DNA of 64,000 nt from Bacilli bacterium (GTDB lineage Bacteria; Bacillota_I; Bacilli_A; RF39; UBA660). Below, piece by piece: positions 17,717 to 25,986 of the stretch (position 1 is the first letter of the stretch; every line of letters begins with the position of its first letter). Where the stretch lies: assembly GCA_017435465.1 (NCBI GenBank), contig JAFSEX010000038.1, positions 1-64,000 of the forward strand. Reading direction: 5' to 3'. Below the pieces are notes generated by a model that had not been told where the DNA came from, searched no databases, and saw only the letters and a list, made by a program, of their open reading frames with translations. The translations under genes were made by a program, and so were the position numbers.

Positions 17717-18601
17717 ATGAATTATTACAATGAAATAAAAACAGAATTAATAAATAATGAAATAACAAAGAAAATAAAAGATTATAGTAAAAATAAAAGC
17801 GATTTAACTACTTATTATAATGTCGGTAAATTACTTAGTGAGGCTGGTAAACATTATGGTGAAGGAATAATTAAAAATTATTCACAAAAACTAAAAAATG
17901 AAATTAATAAAAAATATAATGAAACAAATTTAAAAAGAATGAGACAATTTTATTTAAAAGTTGAAAAAGGTGCCACTTTGTGGCACCAATTGTCATGGAG
18001 TCATTATAAATTACTTTTACCATTAAAATCAATTGAAGAGATTAATTATTATGTTAAAACAGCTGTTAATAATTTATATTCTGTTAGACAACTAGAAGAA
18101 AAAATTAAAAGTAAAGAATATGAAAGATTAGCAGAAGAGACTAAAAATAAATTAATCACTAATGAGAAATCTAATGTAAAAGATTTAATTAAAAATCCTA
18201 TAATTATAAATAATAAAAACAATTATAAGATTATCTCTGAAAAAGTATTACAAAAAATAATTTTAGAAGATATTGATAATTTTTTAGATGAATTAGGAAA
18301 TGGTTTTTGTTATATTAAAAATGAATACAAAATTAAATTAGGAGATAGATATTACTATATAGATTTGTTATTATATAATATAGAATTTAATTGTTATACA
18401 ATAGTAGAACTTAAAATAACAGAATTAAAAAAAGAATATATAGGACAAATACAAACATATATGAATTATATTGATAAAAATATTAAACGAATTGATCAAG
18501 ATAAAACTATAGGAATAATTGTTTGTAAAAAGAACAACAAATTTATAATGGAATATTGTAGTGATGATAGAATACTTACCAAAGAATATAATTTAGTTTA
18601 A
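17717..18601 (+). CDS. YhcG/DUF1016 family PDDEXK nuclease, complete copy
   Basis: 294 residues in two parts. The N-terminal DUF1016_N region (about 1-150) contains YYNVGKLLSEAGKHYGEGII and the family's LSWSHYKLLL motif. The C-terminal PD-(D/E)XK nuclease domain (about 170-290) contains DELGNGFCYI, YIDLLLYN and VELKITELK. ATG 17717 is preferred: GAGGTG is seven bases upstream and the protein start aligns with the copy at 22797. At 17969-17987, in the stretch before LSWSHY, the DNA forms an 8-bp inverted repeat with a 3-base loop; copy 3 has a different inverted repeat at the same place. Family members are often linked to mobile or defence loci; the function is undetermined. Confidence 0.85.
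   Translation: MNYYNEIKTELINNEITKKIKDYSKNKSDLTTYYNVGKLLSEAGKHYGEGIIKNYSQKLKNEINKKYNETNLKRMRQFYLKVEKGATLWHQLSWSHYKLLLPLKSIEEINYYVKTAVNNLYSVRQLEEKIKSKEYERLAEETKNKLITNEKSNVKDLIKNPIIINNKNNYKIISEKVLQKIILEDIDNFLDELGNGFCYIKNEYKIKLGDRYYYIDLLLYNIEFNCYTIVELKITELKKEYIGQIQTYMNYIDKNIKRIDQDKTIGIIVCKKNNKFIMEYCSDDRILTKEYNLV
17969..17987. repeat. Inverted repeat inside DUF1016 copy 2
   Basis: GGTGCCAC (17969-17976), loop TTT, GTGGCACC (17980-17987). It is coding sequence and is GC-rich against the surroundings. The counterpart in copy 3 keeps only the inner CCAC/GTGG and changes the outer bases on both arms together. Confidence 0.85.
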
Positions 18602-18683
18602 TTTATAATGATAAATTATATATTTCATTTATTATTTTAAAAAACTTTATTTTATTGTATAATGTAACTATGGAGGAATAAGT

Positions 18684-19154
18684 ATGAAGAGAATTCTTTT
18701 TATATCAAGTACTGGTGGGCATTTATCTGAAATGTTACAACTTAAACCAATGTTTAAAAAATATGATTATCATATTATAACAGAAAAAACAAAATCAACA
18801 ATTGGATTAAAAGACAAATATAAAAATAAAGTAAATTATTTAGTTTATGGGACAAAACATTACATGTTTCCATATATATTCATATTTATATATAATATTT
18901 TTAAATCATTATTTTTATATATTAAAATTAGACCGAAAGTAATTATAACAACAGGAACTCATACAGCTGTTCCGATGTGTTACATTGGAAAATTATTTGG
19001 TAGTAAAATTATATTTATTGAAACATTCGCAAATAGTGAAACTAAAACTTTATCTGGTAAATTAGTATATCCAATCGCAAACCTTTTTATTGTTCAATGG
19101 AAAAGTATGCTCAAATTATATCCTAAAGCAATATATGGGGGGTGGATATATTAA
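18684..19154 (+). CDS. Alg14-like glycosyltransferase membrane subunit
   Basis: 156 residues. The start RILFISSTGGHLSEMLQLKP and the hydrophobic segment PYIFIFIYNIFKSLFLYI match the Alg14/CpsF/PssD family, which anchors and activates an Alg13-like catalytic partner. TTGTHTAVPMCYIGKLFGSKIIFIE is the second conserved block. In streptococcal capsules the pair adds the second sugar to the lipid-linked priming sugar. The partner gene starts at the stop codon of this one. GGAGG precedes the start, and TATAAT lies at 18658-18663. Confidence 0.85.
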   Translation: MKRILFISSTGGHLSEMLQLKPMFKKYDYHIITEKTKSTIGLKDKYKNKVNYLVYGTKHYMFPYIFIFIYNIFKSLFLYIKIRPKVIITTGTHTAVPMCYIGKLFGSKIIFIETFANSETKTLSGKLVYPIANLFIVQWKSMLKLYPKAIYGGWIY

Positions 19155-19633
19155 TGATATTAGTTACATTAGGTACGCAAGATAAAACATTTAATAGATT
19201 GCTGAAAAAAATTCAAGAACAAATAGAATTAGGTAATATTAAAGATGAAGTAATAGTACAAGCTGGATGTACAAAGTTTGAATCTAATAATATGGAAATA
19301 TTTGATTTGATTTCGATAGATGAATTAGATATATTAACAAAAAAAGCTGATTTAATAATTACACATGGTGGAGTAGGTTCAATTATTAGTGGACTTAAAA
19401 ATAATAAAAAAGTTATAGTTTGTCCAAGACTTCAAAAATATGATGAACACGAAAGTGATCATCAATTACAAATAACAAAAAATTTTTATAAAGAAGGATA
19501 TATTATTCCATTTTATGAAAATGACGATTTAGAAAAATTACTTAAAAAAGCAAAAAAATTTGAACCAAAAAAATACAAAAGCAATACCAAAAATATGATC
19601 AAATTAATAGAAAATTATATTGATAATATTTAA
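19154..19633 (+). CDS. Alg13-like glycosyltransferase catalytic subunit
   Basis: 159 residues with the GT28 C-terminal fold: MILVTLGTQDKTFNRLL at the start, then ADLIITHGGVGSIISGLKNNKKVIVCPRLQKYDEHESDHQLQI, which is the UDP-sugar binding segment with HGG and the E-H-x-x-D-H-Q motif. ATG 19154 overlaps the stop of the Alg14-like gene (TAATG), with GGGGGTGG upstream; the frame from 19142 begins inside that ribosome site. The two proteins should form one transferase at the membrane. Confidence 0.85.
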   Translation: MILVTLGTQDKTFNRLLKKIQEQIELGNIKDEVIVQAGCTKFESNNMEIFDLISIDELDILTKKADLIITHGGVGSIISGLKNNKKVIVCPRLQKYDEHESDHQLQITKNFYKEGYIIPFYENDDLEKLLKKAKKFEPKKYKSNTKNMIKLIENYIDNI

Positions 19634-19692
19634 AATAATTTATTAATATGTTAATATATAATTGTAATAATAATTACAGGGAGGAATTTTAA

Positions 19693-20430
19693 ATGAAATG
19701 TATTTTATTATGTGCAGGATATGCAACTAGATTATTTCCACTTACTGAAAATTTTCCTAAAGCACTTTTAACAATTGGTGAAAAACCATTACTAGATTAT
19801 ATTTTAGAAGAAGTAAACACAATTAATGAAGTAGATGAAATATTTGTTATAACTAATGATAGATATTATAAACATTTTGATAAATGGGCAATTGAAAAAA
19901 ATAATATTAAACCAATCAAAGTAATGAATGATCACACTACTTCAAATGATGATAGATTAGGTGCGATAGGCGATATTATGTATGTTATTAATAATAATAA
20001 TATAAATGATGATTTACTTATTATTGCAGGAGATAATTTATTTACATATAAACTAAATGATGTAATTAATTTCTACAAAGAAAAAAATAAAACAGTTTTA
20101 TGTGCAAAAGAATTAGACGATATAAATTTACTTAAAAGATTTGCAGTTGCTAAAGTTGATGAAAATGATAAAGTGATTGATTTAGTAGAAAAACCAGAAA
20201 ATCCAGAAAGTAATATAGGTGTTTATGCAACATATGTATATCCTAATGAAGTACTTAAATATTTTAATCAATATAAAGACGAAGGAAACAATATGGATGC
20301 ACCTGGAAACTTTCCACAATATTTATATAAAAAAGAAGATGTTTATGTATATAAATTTGATGGTGTTTGTTATGATGTTGGAACTCATGAAACACTAAAA
20401 GAAGTTAATGAAATTTACTCAAAAAAATAA
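19693..20430 (+). CDS. Sugar-1-phosphate nucleotidyltransferase
   Basis: 245 residues of the NTP_transferase family (RmlA/GlmU-N type). The opening CILLCAGYATRLFPLTENFPKALLTIGEKPLLDY holds the nucleotide-binding loop with the conserved Arg and Lys. IIAGDNLF gives the metal-binding Asp, and VEKPENPESN and DVGTHETL follow. It lacks the long C-terminal beta helix of GlmU. It should make an NDP-sugar for the surface polymer; the base and sugar are not determined. A single gene with GGGAGG site and a terminator behind it. Confidence 0.85.
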   Translation: MKCILLCAGYATRLFPLTENFPKALLTIGEKPLLDYILEEVNTINEVDEIFVITNDRYYKHFDKWAIEKNNIKPIKVMNDHTTSNDDRLGAIGDIMYVINNNNINDDLLIIAGDNLFTYKLNDVINFYKEKNKTVLCAKELDDINLLKRFAVAKVDENDKVIDLVEKPENPESNIGVYATYVYPNEVLKYFNQYKDEGNNMDAPGNFPQYLYKKEDVYVYKFDGVCYDVGTHETLKEVNEIYSKK

Positions 20431-20435
20431 TATTA

Positions 20436-20468
20436 AATACGTTTGATAAAAATATCAAGCGTATTTTT
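20436..20468 (+). terminator. Intrinsic terminator after the nucleotidyltransferase gene
   Basis: AAATACGTTTGATA at 20436-20449 pairs with TATCAAGCGTATTT at 20453-20466 with one G-T pair and is followed by T residues. Confidence 0.75.
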
Positions 20469-20552
20469 AAATATTTAAACATTTCTAAAAAAGTATTTAT
20501 ATTATATATTTTACGTGGTATAATATGGTTAATTGACATTGAGGTGGTTTTA

Positions 20553-21644
20553 ATGACAATAACAATAGAAGAAGCAATTAAGATAGTATTAATAACATTT
20601 TTATGTTCAGCTATTTTAGTTCCAATAATAAAAAAAATGGCTTTATTTATAGGCGCAGTTGATGTACCAAATCAAAGAAAAGTACACAAAGGTTTAATAC
20701 CAAGATTAGGTGGGCTTGGAATATTCTTTGCATTTTTACTAGGATATATGATGTTTTCAAGACAAAGTATTGAAATGATATCAATTCTTATTGGCAGTTT
20801 TATAGTAATAATTACTGGAGTAATTGATGATATAAAACCATTACCTCCTAAATACAAGTTTGCAGGACAACTTATTGCAGCATGTGTTGTTGTATTTTAT
20901 GGTGGTATAATTTTAAATGAAATATCTGCTTTTGGATTTTATATTCAATTTAATGATATAGTTGCAAAAGTTTTAACAGTAGGCTTTATTTTAGGTTGTA
21001 TAAATGCCATTAATTTAATCGATGGATTAGATGGACTTGCAGGTGGAATTAGTGCAATATACTTTTTAACAATTGGTATAATTGCAATGCTTATGGGACA
21101 TACTGCTGGGCTTGATGTTTCTCTAACCTTCATAATGCTAGGTTCAACACTTGGATTTTTGATACATAATTTTTATCCTGCTAAAATATTTATGGGGGAT
21201 TCTGGAAGTATGTTCTTAGGTTTTATAATATCTGTAATTGCACTTCTAGGATTTAAAAATGTAACTTTAACATCATTTATTGTTCCTTTATTTGTTTTAG
21301 CAATCCCAATTTTAGATACATTATTTGCAATAATAAGAAGAACATTAAAAGGTCAAAAAATATCAGAACCTGATAGAAATCATTTACACCATCAACTATT
21401 AAATTTACGTTTTTCACACAGGACTACAGTAATATTAATATATATAATGGATATTTTATTTGCAAGTGCATCAATAGTCTACATATTAAAAGGTGCATTT
21501 ATAGGTAAAATAATTTATGGTATTTTATTAATAATAATTATTTGGTTTGTGACATGTACAGATATTATTACAACTAAAAGACCACTAAAAGATGGTGTAA
21601 ATAAAATTAAAGAAAAAGTTAGGAAAAAGAAGAAAAAAGATTAA
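20553..21644 (+). CDS. tagO: Undecaprenyl-phosphate GlcNAc-1-phosphate transferase (TagO/WecA-like)
   Basis: 363-residue polytopic enzyme of the MraY/WecA family. It joins GlcNAc-1-phosphate from UDP-GlcNAc to undecaprenyl phosphate, the first step of wall teichoic acid and related polymers. Visible motifs are DVPNQRKVHKGLIPRLGG, GVIDDIKPLPP with the Asp pair, NAINLIDGLDGLAGG, PAKIFMGDSGSMFLGF and the cytosolic PDRNHLHHQLL histidine box. ATG 20553 follows GAGGTGG with seven-base spacing; the longer frame starts inside that site. TATAAT lies at 20519-20524. It is a stand-alone gene in the region, so it may serve a polymer other than the PglC-primed capsule. Confidence 0.9.
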   Translation: MTITIEEAIKIVLITFLCSAILVPIIKKMALFIGAVDVPNQRKVHKGLIPRLGGLGIFFAFLLGYMMFSRQSIEMISILIGSFIVIITGVIDDIKPLPPKYKFAGQLIAACVVVFYGGIILNEISAFGFYIQFNDIVAKVLTVGFILGCINAINLIDGLDGLAGGISAIYFLTIGIIAMLMGHTAGLDVSLTFIMLGSTLGFLIHNFYPAKIFMGDSGSMFLGFIISVIALLGFKNVTLTSFIVPLFVLAIPILDTLFAIIRRTLKGQKISEPDRNHLHHQLLNLRFSHRTTVILIYIMDILFASASIVYILKGAFIGKIIYGILLIIIIWFVTCTDIITTKRPLKDGVNKIKEKVRKKKKKD

Positions 21645-21717
21645 AATATTATAAAAGTATTTTTAATCTTTTTTTATTATAGTATAATTGAATTGTATAA
21701 GAAAGGTGTGAATATAA

Positions 21718-22695
21718 ATGAAAGTGTGTGTAATAGGAGGAGCAGGTTATATTGGTAGTCATGCTGTATATGAATTAATTAGAGATGGACATGAAGTAGT
21801 AGTAATAGATAATTTATCTACTGGTCTAAAAGAAATGGTTCATGAGAATGCAAAATTCTATTTAGGAGATATAACTAAAAAAGATGAATTAACTAACATT
21901 TTTGATAAAGAATGTGAAATTAAACCATTTGATGTAGTAATGCATTTTGCTGCTAAATTAATAGTTCCAGAAAGCTTAGATCAACCACTAGAATATTATC
22001 ATAATAATGTTGAAGGTGTAAGAATTATGCTTGAAGTTATGACTGAACATGATATTAAAAATGTAGTATTCTCTTCAACAGCAGCAGTATATGGAGAACC
22101 AGAAAAAGCTTTATGTGAAGAAACTGATAAAACTAATCCTGTAAATCCATATGGTGAAACTAAACTAGCTAGTGAAAAATTAATTAAATGGGTATGTCAA
22201 AAATATGATATGAACTATTGTATTTTTAGATATTTCAATGTTGCCGGTGCAGATGAAAGTTTAGAAATTGGACTTAAAAAAGATAATTTAACTCATTTAA
22301 TTCCAGTAACAATTCAAACTGCACTCGGGTTGCGTGAAAAAATGATTGTATTTGGTGAAGACTATGATACAAGAGATGGAAGCTGTATAAGAGATTATAT
22401 CCATGTTTCTGATTTAGCTTATGCTCATGTTTTAGGTGCGAAATATTTAGTTGAAAATCATAAAAGTTTATTAGTTAACTTAGGTTCAAATGAAGGATAT
22501 ACTGTAAAAGAAGTAATCAATGAAGTAGAAAAATATATGCCAGTAAATTATGTTATTGGAGATAGAAGACCAGGTGATCCAGCAAAAATAGTTGCTTCAA
22601 ACGCTAAAGCAAAAGAATTACTTGGATGGTCACCAAAGAAAAATTTATCAGATATGATAAGAACTGATATGGAATTTAGAAAAAAGAATTGTTAA
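21718..22695 (+). CDS. galE: UDP-glucose 4-epimerase
   Basis: 325 residues, standard GalE length. NAD motif GGAGYIG is at residues 7-13, SSTAAVYG gives the catalytic serine region, and Tyr145 and Lys149 form the YxxxK pair. FRYFNVAGAD and DTRDGSCIRDYIHVSDLA are hallmark segments. It interconverts UDP-glucose and UDP-galactose and supplies galactose to the polymers made in this region. It has its own TATAAT at 21683-21688 and is followed by a strong terminator. Confidence 0.92.
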   Translation: MKVCVIGGAGYIGSHAVYELIRDGHEVVVIDNLSTGLKEMVHENAKFYLGDITKKDELTNIFDKECEIKPFDVVMHFAAKLIVPESLDQPLEYYHNNVEGVRIMLEVMTEHDIKNVVFSSTAAVYGEPEKALCEETDKTNPVNPYGETKLASEKLIKWVCQKYDMNYCIFRYFNVAGADESLEIGLKKDNLTHLIPVTIQTALGLREKMIVFGEDYDTRDGSCIRDYIHVSDLAYAHVLGAKYLVENHKSLLVNLGSNEGYTVKEVINEVEKYMPVNYVIGDRRPGDPAKIVASNAKAKELLGWSPKKNLSDMIRTDMEFRKKNC

Positions 22696-22722
22696 AACTT
22701 TACAAATTTGTAAAGTTTTTTA
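22695..22722 (+). terminator. Intrinsic terminator after galE
   Basis: A 24-base perfect palindrome (AAACTTTACAAA and its complement, 22695-22718) is followed by T residues. Confidence 0.8.
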
Positions 22723-22796
22723 TGTATTTAAAAGTATTTGTGTAATTAATAATTGTAATATATATTATAAGCATTTAAAAATAGAAAGGAAAAAAT

Positions 22797-23686
22797 ATGA
22801 ATTATTACAATAAGATAAAAGAAAAACTAATAAAAAGTGAAATCTATGATAGAGTTAAAGATTATTCAAAAGATAGAAATAAAGTTAATGTGTATTTCGA
22901 AATTGGGAAATTATTAAGTGAAGCAGGTAAAGAATATGGTAAGAATATAATAAAACAATATTCTGAAAAATTAATGATTGAAGTGGGTAAAAAATATAAT
23001 TTAAACACTTTATATAAAATGAGAAAATTCTATGAAGTTTTTAGTAATGAAAAATTGTCCACAGTGTGGACAATTTTGTCATGGTCACATTATAGGGAGT
23101 TAATACGACTTAAAAATATTAATGAAATAAAATATTACATTAGTATTTGTGAGCAAAACAATCTTTCACAAAGACAATTACATGATAGAATAAAAAACAA
23201 AGAATATGAAAGATTAAGCGATGAAGCAAAGAATAAATTAATGAAATCAGAAAAACTAAAAGTAAACGACTTAGTCCCTACTCCAATAATAATTAAAACT
23301 ACTTCTCTAAATGATAAAAAACTGAATATGTATTAAAACAAACAATATTGAATAATTTAGATGAGTTTTTATTACAATTAGGAAATGGTTTTGCTTATAT
23401 AGGTAATGAATACAAAATAAAATTAGATGGTAAATATAATTATATAGATTTGTTACTATTCAACATTGAATATAATTGTTATATAGTCATTGAATTAAAA
23501 GTAACTGAACTCAAAAAAGAACATATAGAACAAATTGAGGTATATATGAATTACATTGATGAAAATTTAAAAAAAATTACCCAAGATAAAACTATTGGAA
23601 TAATAATTTGCAAGCAAGATAACAAATATGTAATAAAATATTGTTCTGATGATAGAATTATTTCTAGAGTGTATGAGTTGGTATAA
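22797..23686 (+). pseudogene. YhcG/DUF1016 family nuclease, copy 3, frameshifted
   Basis: Two adjoining frames (22797-23336 and the frame continuing to 23686) together cover a DUF1016 protein. The first holds FEIGKLLSEAGKEYG and the LSWSHYREL motif. The second holds LGNGFAYIG, YIDLLLFN and VIELKVTELK, the nuclease domain. The break lies at a run of six A (23316-23321): one more A would join NDKK to the second frame, giving TEYVLKQTILNNLDEF as in copy 2. It may be a true disruption, slippage-based switching or a sequencing error. The second frame has no good ribosome site. An inverted repeat with 12-bp arms lies at 23051-23077. Confidence 0.75.
23051..23077. repeat. Inverted repeat inside DUF1016 copy 3
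   Basis: AAAATTGTCCAC (23051-23062), loop AGT, then the exact reverse complement (23066-23077). It sits before the LSWSHY codons, at the same place in the gene as the inverted repeat in copy 2, but with different arm sequence. Confidence 0.9.
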
Positions 23687-23789
23687 TAGTTATAGAAAAT
23701 AATATATCAATTACATAATCATTGTTTTTCATTTTACAATTAATTTGTAAAGTTTTTGATTTTTTTTAAAATTTGTTGATAGAAAAATA

Positions 23790-23817
23790 TTGATTCGGGG
23801 GGGGAATATTATATAAT
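23790..23817 (+). promoter_or_regulatory. Promoter with an eight-G tract in its spacer
   Basis: TTGATT at 23790-23795 and TATAAT at 23812-23817 are 16 bases apart. The spacer contains eight consecutive G (23797-23804), the most striking base run of the window. A near-identical promoter lies on the minus strand at 33321-33348. Either spacer slippage or a bound regulator could control it. Confidence 0.6.
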
Positions 23818-23843
23818 AAAAATATAAGGAGTGGATAACTATT

Positions 23844-24689
23844 ATGGAAAAGAAAAATACAGGATTAATAGTTTTGGTTGTAGTTTTAAGTATTGCAGTA
23901 TTAGGATTAGGTGGATTTATTGTTTATGACAAAGTTTTAAAAAGTGAAAAAGAAGATAATAATAAAATAGAAACTAATAATAATCAAATGAATCAAAGCA
24001 ATAATATAAATAAATTAGATGACACCAAAGAAATAGTGTACACTGAAATTTCTTATAATATAACAGGTCATAACGATGAAATGAATGGTTTATCAGAAAT
24101 TCCACAAATAAATTTAGACACCAAAAATACAATTGATATAAATATTAATATAATTGATTTCTTTAAAAAAATTATGAAGACTAATAAATTTAAAAACAGT
24201 TACAAATATGGTCATGAGGAAACAGATGATCATCTTATATATAAAATTAATTATGAATATTATATTGAAAATAATATTTTATCATTATTGATAACATATA
24301 TACATTTATCAGAAGCAAAAGAAGAATATTCATATATTATATATAACATAAATACAGAAACTGGTGAAATTTTATCTAATAATGATTTGATTTATATTAA
24401 AAATTATTCGGCGGAACAAATAAGAAATACTTTAATTAAAAATATTGACAATTATTATAAATCAATATTTGATAAAGCAAATATTGAATACAAATATGGA
24501 AATACAGTATATGGTATAGACTTATATAAATCATCTGAAGAAATTAAAAATTTATTATCAAAATATATAGATTCAAATAATATTTATTTACCACTTTACA
24601 TAAATTCAAAAGGAATTTTAAATACATATATGAGTATTCCAGTAGATGGTGGAAGTGGATATGATACAATAACAATTCCATTACAATAA
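23844..24689 (+). CDS. Hypothetical membrane-anchored extracytoplasmic protein
   Basis: 281 residues. Residues 8-30 form one membrane helix (LIVLVVVLSIAVLGLGGFIVYD), followed by an asparagine-rich linker and an extracytoplasmic domain of about 220 residues. The latter loosely resembles the DUF3298/RsiV-type fold (YNINTETGEIL, then NIYLPLYIN), but no catalytic motif is visible. It stands alone between the G-tract promoter and a strong terminator. AAGGAG lies twelve bases before the ATG, a long spacing. A sensory or wall-associated role is possible; I do not assign one. Confidence 0.55.
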   Translation: MEKKNTGLIVLVVVLSIAVLGLGGFIVYDKVLKSEKEDNNKIETNNNQMNQSNNINKLDDTKEIVYTEISYNITGHNDEMNGLSEIPQINLDTKNTIDININIIDFFKKIMKTNKFKNSYKYGHEETDDHLIYKINYEYYIENNILSLLITYIHLSEAKEEYSYIIYNINTETGEILSNNDLIYIKNYSAEQIRNTLIKNIDNYYKSIFDKANIEYKYGNTVYGIDLYKSSEEIKNLLSKYIDSNNIYLPLYINSKGILNTYMSIPVDGGSGYDTITIPLQ

Positions 24690-24700
24690 TTTTATAAATC

Positions 24701-24729
24701 AAGATTGTATAAAAATACAATCTTTTTTT
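24701..24729 (+). terminator. Intrinsic terminator after the membrane-anchored protein gene
   Basis: AAGATTGTAT at 24701-24710 pairs with ATACAATCTT at 24715-24724, followed by T residues. Confidence 0.8.
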
Positions 24730-24777
24730 GTATATAATATCCAAAATTACCAAAAATATTAAAAGAGTGTGATGATT

Positions 24778-25899
24778 ATGGATAACAACAAAAAATTTAA
24801 TATAACAACTTTTTTAACTTTTTTTGCAAAAAACATGATAGAAGCATTTATACCTATTATTTTGTACAAAAAAGGATTTAGTATTAACAATATTTTAATA
24901 TATTTAATGTTTCAATATATATGTTCTATATTTGTAATTTGGCTAATTCCCTTAATAGATAAACATTTAAAATATAGGGGATTAGTAATAATAAATACAT
25001 TATTTTTTATAATCGCATACACATTTTTATTTTATATGAATAATTCAATTCTAAATCTTTTTTTACTTGCATTATTTCATACAATACACGGTTCAATGTT
25101 TTGGATATTAAGACATATATATACTATTCAAATTTATCCTAATGATAATTTATCTAAAAATGTAGGAAATATATTAATATCAATGGAATTTGCACTTCTT
25201 TTATCTAGTTATATTAGTTCTTATATATTAGAGAAAAGTAATCAATTAATTCTAATAATTATATCATCTATAATTTTAATAATTGGAAGTATAATATTAC
25301 TTAGAATAAAAATAGATGATTTTGATAATAAAATGAATTTTAAAGTTTTAAAATCACTAAAAACTAAAAATATTATATTTTTTATATTAGAACAATTCAA
25401 AGTAGTCGCAATTACCTTATTTCCATTATATATAACAATATTTTTAAATGTAAATTATAAATTTATTGGTATGTTTAATGTATTAATAGGTATTTCATCT
25501 ATAATATTCATATTCTTATTTTCTAGATTAATAAATAAAAGAAAAAAATCATATTTGCTTCCAACTGCAGTACTGTACAGTTTATTATGGTTTTTAAAAA
25601 TAAATATTAAAACAAAAATAATAATTTTAGTTATTGCTTTTTTAGAAGGAATAATATCAAAAATTTATCAAACATCTACTACTAGATTCCTATATTCCCT
25701 AGGAAAACATTTTAATACAATAGAATATGTTACTGTTGTAGAAATGTTATTTGGATTTATAAGATTTATAATTATTGGTATCACATTATTATTTATAAAA
25801 GATTTAAAATTATTATTATATATATGTAGTATTGGTCTTTTATTAACAGGTTTTGTAAAATTTAATGATTTAAATGATGTAAAACAAATTAAAGAATAA
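24778..25899 (+). CDS. MFS-like multi-pass transporter
   Basis: 373 residues with about eleven or twelve hydrophobic segments in two halves divided by a short charged loop near residues 185-200 (RIKIDDFDNKMNFKVLKSLKTKN). Topology and the early FFAKNMIEAFIPIILYKKGFS segment resemble major-facilitator permeases. The usual loop 2-3 GxLaDRxGrk motif is only weakly present as IDKHLKYRG. Substrate unknown. ATG 24778 fits the GTGAT ribosome site best; ATG 24772 is an alternative. Neighbours give no hint. Confidence 0.6.
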   Translation: MDNNKKFNITTFLTFFAKNMIEAFIPIILYKKGFSINNILIYLMFQYICSIFVIWLIPLIDKHLKYRGLVIINTLFFIIAYTFLFYMNNSILNLFLLALFHTIHGSMFWILRHIYTIQIYPNDNLSKNVGNILISMEFALLLSSYISSYILEKSNQLILIIISSIILIIGSIILLRIKIDDFDNKMNFKVLKSLKTKNIIFFILEQFKVVAITLFPLYITIFLNVNYKFIGMFNVLIGISSIIFIFLFSRLINKRKKSYLLPTAVLYSLLWFLKINIKTKIIILVIAFLEGIISKIYQTSTTRFLYSLGKHFNTIEYVTVVEMLFGFIRFIIIGITLLFIKDLKLLLYICSIGLLLTGFVKFNDLNDVKQIKE

Positions 25900-25986
25900 A
25901 ACTTTAGTTTGTTTTTATATCGATAAATTTTTAATTTTTTATTTAAATATTTTTAATTTATGATATACTTTATATAGGGTGATTAT

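Noticed and set aside
17717-23686. Insertion sequence or transposon formed by the DUF1016 copies
   Set aside because: No terminal inverted repeats or target duplications could be seen around the copies, and the flanks of the copies differ.
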